Below, in pieces: positions 6,837 through 11,543 of a stretch of 11,543 bases of DNA. The notes below the pieces were generated by a model that was given only the letters and a program-made list of their open reading frames with translations, did no database searches and had not been told where the DNA came from. The DNA is from an uncultured Fidelibacterota bacterium. Lineage in GTDB: Bacteria > Fidelibacterota > Marinisomatia > Marinisomatales > UBA8229. The stretch spans positions 1-11,543 of the forward strand of contig CAJXJG010000040.1 in NCBI GenBank assembly GCA_913054425.1, written 5' to 3'. How positions within the stretch are numbered: the first letter of the stretch is position 1; every line of letters begins with the position of its first letter. The position numbers and the translations under genes were made by a program.

Positions 6837-8513
6837 GTGACTAAACCAGCAGTTTCCCTCTTATTGATCCTTTTTTTTGCCAATTGCGATGAAAAATCTA
6901 TTATAGTTGGTTCGTCCAAAACTTCTATCTATGATTCTGGAGGCGAGTTAATGCCCGAACAGGCCGCATTTGATGTTAACTTTTATGATCTTAATTTAAG
7001 AGTTGAGCCCGAGAAGAAATGGATCGGGGGGTCATTGGGTATGATATGTACTGCCACCAAGCCATTGGATGTGGTGGTGCTTCAACTAGATACATTAATG
7101 AAGATTAGCCGAATTTCCGGATTAAAAGGATCCGACCTGAAATGGAAACACATAGATGGTCTGGTTATAATATATCCAGATAAACCTGTTAAAGTGAACA
7201 ATAGGTTTTTTGCCAAAATTGAATACTCAGGGCATCCACTAGAAGCAAAGGAACCAAAAAGGTTCAGTTGGTCGGATGGATTCTATTGGGCTAAAACCGA
7301 ATCCGGATTGCCCTGGATAGGAAATGTATCCGTACTAAATGGGGCGGATATATGGTGGCCTTGTAAAGATCATCCTTCGGATGAACCCGATAGTATGGCA
7401 ATAAATATTAGAGTGGATAATAGGTTGAAAGTTGCTGCAAATGGTCAACTCAGGGGCATTACTCATCATAATGATAATACTAATACCTATCGATGGTTTG
7501 TTTCCACGCCAATTAACAATTATTCGGTAACCATGAACATAGCTCCCTATATTCAAATTGATACGACTTTTTATAGCGTAAGTGGTGAAAGCTTTCCCTT
7601 TTCTTTCTGGGCCATACCAGAACATTACAAAGCTGCCAGGAATCAATTTCCGCACTTTGTCGAAAATATGAAGTTCCTTGAACAACTATTGGGACCTTAT
7701 CCATTCCGAATTGACAAATATGGATCAGCAGAAACGTACTACTTGGGGATGGAAAATCAGTCAATCATTGCATATGGTTCAACTTTTGAGTTAAATGAAT
7801 GGGGATTTGACAATTTGCATTTTCATGAACTCACACATGAATGGTTTGCAAACCTGGTAACTTCTCGAGACTGGCGGCATTGGTGGATTCATGAAGGAAT
7901 CACAAGTTACATTGTATCACTCTACGCCGAATATCTTAGTGGTGGGAAAGAGGAAACCTATCTAGCATATATGGCCAAAACGATGAGTCGTGTCAAAAAT
8001 GAGAAGCCGATTGTTCTCGCTAATGAAGAAGTAACTACGCGAGAAGGATACATAAGTGATGTATACAGTAAAGGAGCGAGCGTTATGCACACTCTTAGGC
8101 ATTTGATTGGAAAAGAAAAAATGTATGAGTTATTACGTACAATTGCTTATCCAACGGAAAAAAAGCGAAATGCAATACATGGTTCGCAAACACGATTTAT
8201 AACAACTGACGATGTAGTGTCAATTGCCTCTGATATTTATGGAAAGTCCTTAGGATGGTTTTTTGACGCATATTTATTTTATCCTGATATCCCTAGTGTG
8301 GTAATTAAAGAGTTAGAAAATAAAATTATTATTAGATGGGAAACGGGTGCTGAAGATCCATTTCCCTTGCCAATTCCAATAAGAGTGGGAGATGAAATAG
8401 TTATTTTGGAAATGAAAGATGGCTATGGTGAACTTGAAAACAATGGTCAATCCATTGAAATTGATCCGGAAGGTAGAATATTGAAAAATATAGTCTATCA
8501 GAATAAAATCTAA
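6837..8513 (+). CDS. M1 family zinc metallopeptidase (aminopeptidase), probable lipoprotein
   Basis: A 558-residue gluzincin that should remove N-terminal residues from peptides. All M1 hallmarks are present: the exopeptidase motif GMEN (residues 304-307, with Glu306 of the GAMEN class), zinc site HELTH (330-334) with the third ligand Glu353 exactly 18 residues later in WWIHEGI, and the catalytic Tyr410 in YSKGASVMHTL. Residues ~40-240 form the N-terminal beta domain. The protein is much shorter than PepN (~870), so the long C-terminal helical domain is absent, as in compact bacterial M1 enzymes. The frame is open back to a TAG at 6798 with no ATG; GTG 6837 is the best start. The signal peptide ends at FFANC (Cys17), a lipobox with an unusual Asn before the Cys, followed by Asp; lipidation is therefore likely but not certain. 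A strong hairpin lies just upstream. Confidence 0.93.
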   Translation: MTKPAVSLLLILFFANCDEKSIIVGSSKTSIYDSGGELMPEQAAFDVNFYDLNLRVEPEKKWIGGSLGMICTATKPLDVVVLQLDTLMKISRISGLKGSDLKWKHIDGLVIIYPDKPVKVNNRFFAKIEYSGHPLEAKEPKRFSWSDGFYWAKTESGLPWIGNVSVLNGADIWWPCKDHPSDEPDSMAINIRVDNRLKVAANGQLRGITHHNDNTNTYRWFVSTPINNYSVTMNIAPYIQIDTTFYSVSGESFPFSFWAIPEHYKAARNQFPHFVENMKFLEQLLGPYPFRIDKYGSAETYYLGMENQSIIAYGSTFELNEWGFDNLHFHELTHEWFANLVTSRDWRHWWIHEGITSYIVSLYAEYLSGGKEETYLAYMAKTMSRVKNEKPIVLANEEVTTREGYISDVYSKGASVMHTLRHLIGKEKMYELLRTIAYPTEKKRNAIHGSQTRFITTDDVVSIASDIYGKSLGWFFDAYLFYPDIPSVVIKELENKIIIRWETGAEDPFPLPIPIRVGDEIVILEMKDGYGELENNGQSIEIDPEGRILKNIVYQNKI

Positions 8514-8559
8514 TCTATCTAAATACAGTTAAAAATGATCTTTTCTATGTGATAAAAAA

Positions 8560-11016
8560 ATGAAAATCCGCCTTTTATCTATTTCTACCTCTTTTTGTCT
8601 CGCTCTCACAATTACTTATGCGCAAAATAGTATTGTCTCAAAATTGATTGACAGCCGTTCTTTTAAAACCGAAACTCTCCTTTGGTACGATACCCCCGCC
8701 AAAGAATGGGAAGAAGCACTTCCTGTCGGTAACGGAAGACTAGGTGCCATGGTGTTTGGGAAAAATGGCGAAGAACGGATTCAATTCAATGAGGAAACTT
8801 TGTGGTCAGGCGGACCCTACTCTACCCTTGTTAAAGGTGGCTATAAAGTCTTGCCAAAAATCCAAAAATTAATTTTTGAAGGCAAACCCCTTGAAGCTCA
8901 TAAGCTTTTTGGTCGGAACCTAATGGGAAACCCAGTTGAGCAAATGAAATACCAGTCACTAGCCAACCTACATATTTTTTTTGAAGATCAGAAGAAAGTC
9001 ACTGATTACAAACGCTGGTTAAATCTGGAAACGGCCACTATCGGTGTTGAGTATAGTGCTCATGGAGTTGTTTATCGCAGGGAAATTCTTGCTTCAGCTC
9101 CTGATCAAGTCATTATGATTAGACTCACGGCTAATCAATCAGGAAAAATTTCTTTTCGAACAGAACTGCGGGGAGTACGAAATATAACCCATTCAAATTA
9201 TGGTAACGATTATTTCCAAATGGATGGTGTTGGTAATGACGGGTTAATGATTAATGGCAAATCGGCTGATTACCTTGGGGTTGATGGAAGGCTCAGGTAC
9301 AGAGCACAAATCAAAGCCGTATCAGAAGGTGGTACTATGCATGTGGATGGTACACAACTTTATGTAAATGGAGCTGATGCGGTAACCTTGTATTTTGTTG
9401 CGGCTACTAATTTCATTAATTATAAAAATGTCGGTGCTAATCAGATTGCTAGAGTGGATAATTACTTGAAAAATATTAAAGATAAAACATATAAGGACAT
9501 GCGCGAAGCTAGTATACAAGATTATCAATCTTATTATCGCAGAGCTAGTTTGAAACTAACCGATACAGAAAATTCAATACTTCCCACCGATAAGCGGATG
9601 AAAGCTTTTGAAAACGGTAGCGATCCAAACCTAGCCGCCTTAGCCTATAATTTCGGACGTTATTTACTGATATCCTCATCTCGACCGGGTACAGAAGCCG
9701 CTAATCTACAGGGCATCTGGAATGATGATCAAAATCCTAGTTGGGATTCAAAGTATACTACGAATATCAATCTTGAAATGAATTACTGGCCTGTTGAAAC
9801 TGGAAACCTTTCTGATTGCGCCGAACCTTTAATTACCCTTATTAAAGAGCTGACTGATCAAGGCAGTAAGGTTGCCAAAGAACATTATGGTGCTAATGGC
9901 TGGGTGTTTCATCAGAATACTGATCTTTGGCGAGTGGCTGCTCCAATGGATGGTCCTACTTGGGGTACTTTTACGGTAGGTGGGGCCTGGCTTACTACTC
10001 ATTTGTGGGAACACTACTTATATACTTTGGACGAAGAATATCTTCGAGATGTATATCCAGTAATTAAAGGATCTGTAGAATTTTTTATGGATTATTTAAT
10101 TGAACACCCTAACGGAAAATGGTTAGTTACTAATCCCTCTAATTCTCCCGAAAATCCACCAAAAGGTCCCGGGTATAAATATTTCTACGATGAAGTAACG
10201 GGTTTTTATTATTTCACCACTATCGTTTATGGATCAAGCATGGATATGCAGATTCTCAAAGATTTGTTTGGGTATTATGCACTAGCCAGTCAAATACTTA
10301 AACGAGATTCAAATTTTGCTGAGAAGGTTTTGAAAGCACGTGCAAGACTAGTGCCGCCGCAAATTGGAAAAGACGGGACTCTCCAAGAATGGACAGAGGA
10401 TTATGAACAATTAGAAGACAAGCACCGGCACTTCTCCCACATGTATGGTTTGTATCCGGGTAATGTCATTTCAGCTAAACGAACCCCCGAATTGATCAAT
10501 GCCTGCAAAGCCGTTCTTGAACAACGAGGTGATGGAGGTACGGGGTTCTCCCGTGCCTGGAAAATGGCACTTTGGTCACGTTTATACGATGGAGAAAGGG
10601 CGCACAAGATTTTTAAGGGTTATATCAAAGAACAGGCCTACCCTCAATTATTTGCAAAATGTTATACGCCGCTTCAGGTTGATGGTACATTCGGTGTAAC
10701 AGCCGGTATCACTGAAATGCTCATGCAATCGCATGAAGGGGTTATTGATTTGTTACCAGCCTTACCAAAGAATTGGCCTACCGGACATTTTGATGGTGTA
10801 TGCGCTCGAGGTGCCTTTGAATTGGAAATGATTTGGGAAGATGGCCAAATTACCCATGTTGAAATATTATCCAAGAAAGGTCAAATATGTCGAATTAATT
10901 CAAAAACCAAACTGAAAGTCAAGCAAAATGGTATTCCTGTTCAAATAAAAACGCTTGATGATGGCAGCCTTACTTTTCCTACGAAGGCAGGTCAAACCTA
11001 TATTTTAACGTTATAA
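8560..11016 (+). CDS. GH95 family alpha-L-fucosidase, secreted
   Basis: An 818-residue inverting glycoside hydrolase of family 95, which removes terminal alpha-L-fucose, typically alpha-1,2-linked (some members act on L-galactose). The Sec signal peptide is likely cleaved after Ala21 (TYA/QN). The N-terminal beta-sandwich begins with the family signature LLWYDTPAKEWEEALPVGNG and GRLGAMVFG, then FNEETLWSGGP. The catalytic (alpha/alpha)6 barrel carries the expected residues by alignment to the Bifidobacterium AfcA enzyme: Asn402 and Asn404 in TTNINLEMNYW, the general acid Glu531 in NPSNSPEN, and Asp708 in LQVDGTFG. A small C-terminal beta domain follows. Length and motifs are intact. The start ATG follows an A-rich run (8554-8559) with no Shine-Dalgarno. 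No SusC/SusD, sulfatase or fucose-catabolism gene is adjacent, so the target glycan (algal, mucin-like or other) is unknown. Confidence 0.95.
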   Translation: MKIRLLSISTSFCLALTITYAQNSIVSKLIDSRSFKTETLLWYDTPAKEWEEALPVGNGRLGAMVFGKNGEERIQFNEETLWSGGPYSTLVKGGYKVLPKIQKLIFEGKPLEAHKLFGRNLMGNPVEQMKYQSLANLHIFFEDQKKVTDYKRWLNLETATIGVEYSAHGVVYRREILASAPDQVIMIRLTANQSGKISFRTELRGVRNITHSNYGNDYFQMDGVGNDGLMINGKSADYLGVDGRLRYRAQIKAVSEGGTMHVDGTQLYVNGADAVTLYFVAATNFINYKNVGANQIARVDNYLKNIKDKTYKDMREASIQDYQSYYRRASLKLTDTENSILPTDKRMKAFENGSDPNLAALAYNFGRYLLISSSRPGTEAANLQGIWNDDQNPSWDSKYTTNINLEMNYWPVETGNLSDCAEPLITLIKELTDQGSKVAKEHYGANGWVFHQNTDLWRVAAPMDGPTWGTFTVGGAWLTTHLWEHYLYTLDEEYLRDVYPVIKGSVEFFMDYLIEHPNGKWLVTNPSNSPENPPKGPGYKYFYDEVTGFYYFTTIVYGSSMDMQILKDLFGYYALASQILKRDSNFAEKVLKARARLVPPQIGKDGTLQEWTEDYEQLEDKHRHFSHMYGLYPGNVISAKRTPELINACKAVLEQRGDGGTGFSRAWKMALWSRLYDGERAHKIFKGYIKEQAYPQLFAKCYTPLQVDGTFGVTAGITEMLMQSHEGVIDLLPALPKNWPTGHFDGVCARGAFELEMIWEDGQITHVEILSKKGQICRINSKTKLKVKQNGIPVQIKTLDDGSLTFPTKAGQTYILTL

Positions 11017-11041
11017 ATATCCATCAGGCTAATTGATATAA

Positions 11042-11460
11042 AAAATATATCCATTATTATTACTGACCATTGCATTGGGATGTACCAAAACGGATCCAAG
11101 ATCCCAAGAGGTAAATTTAATTGCGGATGACCTTTATTCGATCATGATAGAGGACCGCATTGATTTGAAAATGAAATTTGGGTTACCTGTTATGGAATTT
11201 CCGAATATGGATTTTCAATTACGCCCTACATGTTTAGTTGGCAGGGCAGAAGCGTGCAGCAAGTATTTTTGACCTATCAATTTGATTCAAATGATGATGT
11301 GGAATCTTACTTAAACCTTATGGATGAGTATGTAGCCTATTTGGATCAGCAGTTCAATAAATTAAAAGGTAAGGATGAGAGAGGAATACGACTACCAAAA
11401 CCAGAAATGCCATTAGCTATGGGACTGCTGAATCAGTATTATAATATACCTCACCACCAG
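11042..11460 (+). pseudogene. Decayed DUF885-like lipoprotein gene, start lost and frameshifted
   Basis: Reading from 11042 gives KIYPLLLLTIALGCTK, a lipoprotein signal peptide with lipobox and Cys, but it is preceded directly by an in-frame TAA (11039-11041) and has no ATG/GTG/TTG before the hydrophobic core, so the start appears destroyed. This frame runs on as LIADDLYSIMIEDRIDLKMK and ends at TGA 11270-11272. The continuation lies in another frame, at the latest from about 11203: EYGFSITPYMFSWQG, then VESYLNLMDEYVAYLDQQF and DERGIRLPKPEMP, up to about 11450. That part resembles the middle of DUF885 proteins (Y.. rL followed by LDQ and G..LPK). The spacing between the two parts is shorter than in the family, so an internal deletion is likely besides the frameshift. 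DUF885 members are mostly uncharacterised, metallopeptidase-like envelope proteins. The family call rests on memory of short motifs. Confidence 0.5.
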
Positions 11461-11543
11461 GGTACTGGGAGGATCTCAGATTAACGCTTTACCATAGAAG
11501 AGGCGATTCAAGCTTACACCCTTAATTCAGCTTATGCGTCTTT
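11461..11543 (+). pseudogene. C-terminal fragment of an amidohydrolase family 3 gene, interrupted by a stop
   Basis: From 11485 the sequence reads RFTIEEAIQAYTLNSAYASF, matching the near-C-terminal signature of amidohydrolase family 3 (YtcJ-like) metal-dependent hydrolases, usually (Q)R(L/F)T.EEA...YT.N.AYASFEE. The codon just before is TAA (11482-11484) where family members commonly have Gln; a single CAA-to-TAA change would explain it. The preceding ISD fits the same frame. The N-terminal ~450 residues of such an enzyme are absent, and the DUF885-like remnant joins directly on, so the piece looks like a deletion scar or an assembly join. It continues beyond the right edge. Confidence 0.6.

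Noticed and set aside
6871..6878. T8 run in the M1 signal peptide as a phase-variation tract
   Set aside because: T8 runs also occur at 2549-2556, 5685-5692 and 8975-8982; in DNA this AT-rich they are expected by chance, and eight bases is short for a phase-variable tract.
11230..11484. A separate small gene starting at ATG 11230
   Set aside because: The similarity to DUF885 begins before this ATG and there is no ribosome site; it is an internal part of the remnant.

Overview
The window is AT-rich. All six substantial genes lie on the + strand with short gaps (39 to about 113 bases). Two of the six use non-ATG starts (TTG, GTG), and only one start has a clear Shine-Dalgarno-like sequence. 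This start pattern, together with lipoproteins, propeller-repeat proteins, a GH95 fucosidase and serine and metallopeptidases, suggests a marine or environmental member of the FCB group (Bacteroidota or Marinimicrobia-like). No rRNA or other phylogenetic marker is present, so this assignment is inference.

Layout: (1) 2-1402, the C-terminal two thirds or so of an S9 prolyl-oligopeptidase-family peptidase, cut by the left edge. (2) 1442-2536, a TTG-initiated lipoprotein made almost wholly of seven exact 44-residue PD40/TolB-type propeller repeats; two neighbouring units are nearly identical in DNA. (3) 2582-4495, a Tat-exported FAD oxidoreductase resembling spermidine dehydrogenases. (4) 4609-6747, a secreted protein with Ig-like domains followed by an LVIVD-type propeller. 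(5) 6837-8513, an M1-family zinc metallopeptidase that is probably a lipoprotein. (6) 8560-11016, a secreted GH95 alpha-L-fucosidase. (7) 11042-11543, decayed remnants: a frameshifted DUF885-like lipoprotein that has lost its start, run directly into the C-terminal part of an amidohydrolase family 3 gene with an in-frame stop.

The five intact genes each carry an export signal (two lipoprotein, one Tat, two Sec), and the S9 enzyme is of a family that is often exported. The block therefore looks like envelope or periplasmic scavenging machinery: peptide hydrolysis (S9, M1, DUF885-like), fucose release (GH95) and possibly amine oxidation. No SusC/SusD pair, regulator or transporter is visible, so it is not a classical polysaccharide utilisation locus, and there is no proof that the genes work as one pathway.

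The most notable non-gene signals are a 13-bp bulged hairpin at 6754-6818 just before the M1 gene, a cluster of AT-rich inverted repeats in the gap 4495-4566, the recent tandem duplication inside the propeller lipoprotein, and the pseudogene junction at the right end. I found no mobile element, CRISPR array, tRNA or rRNA.
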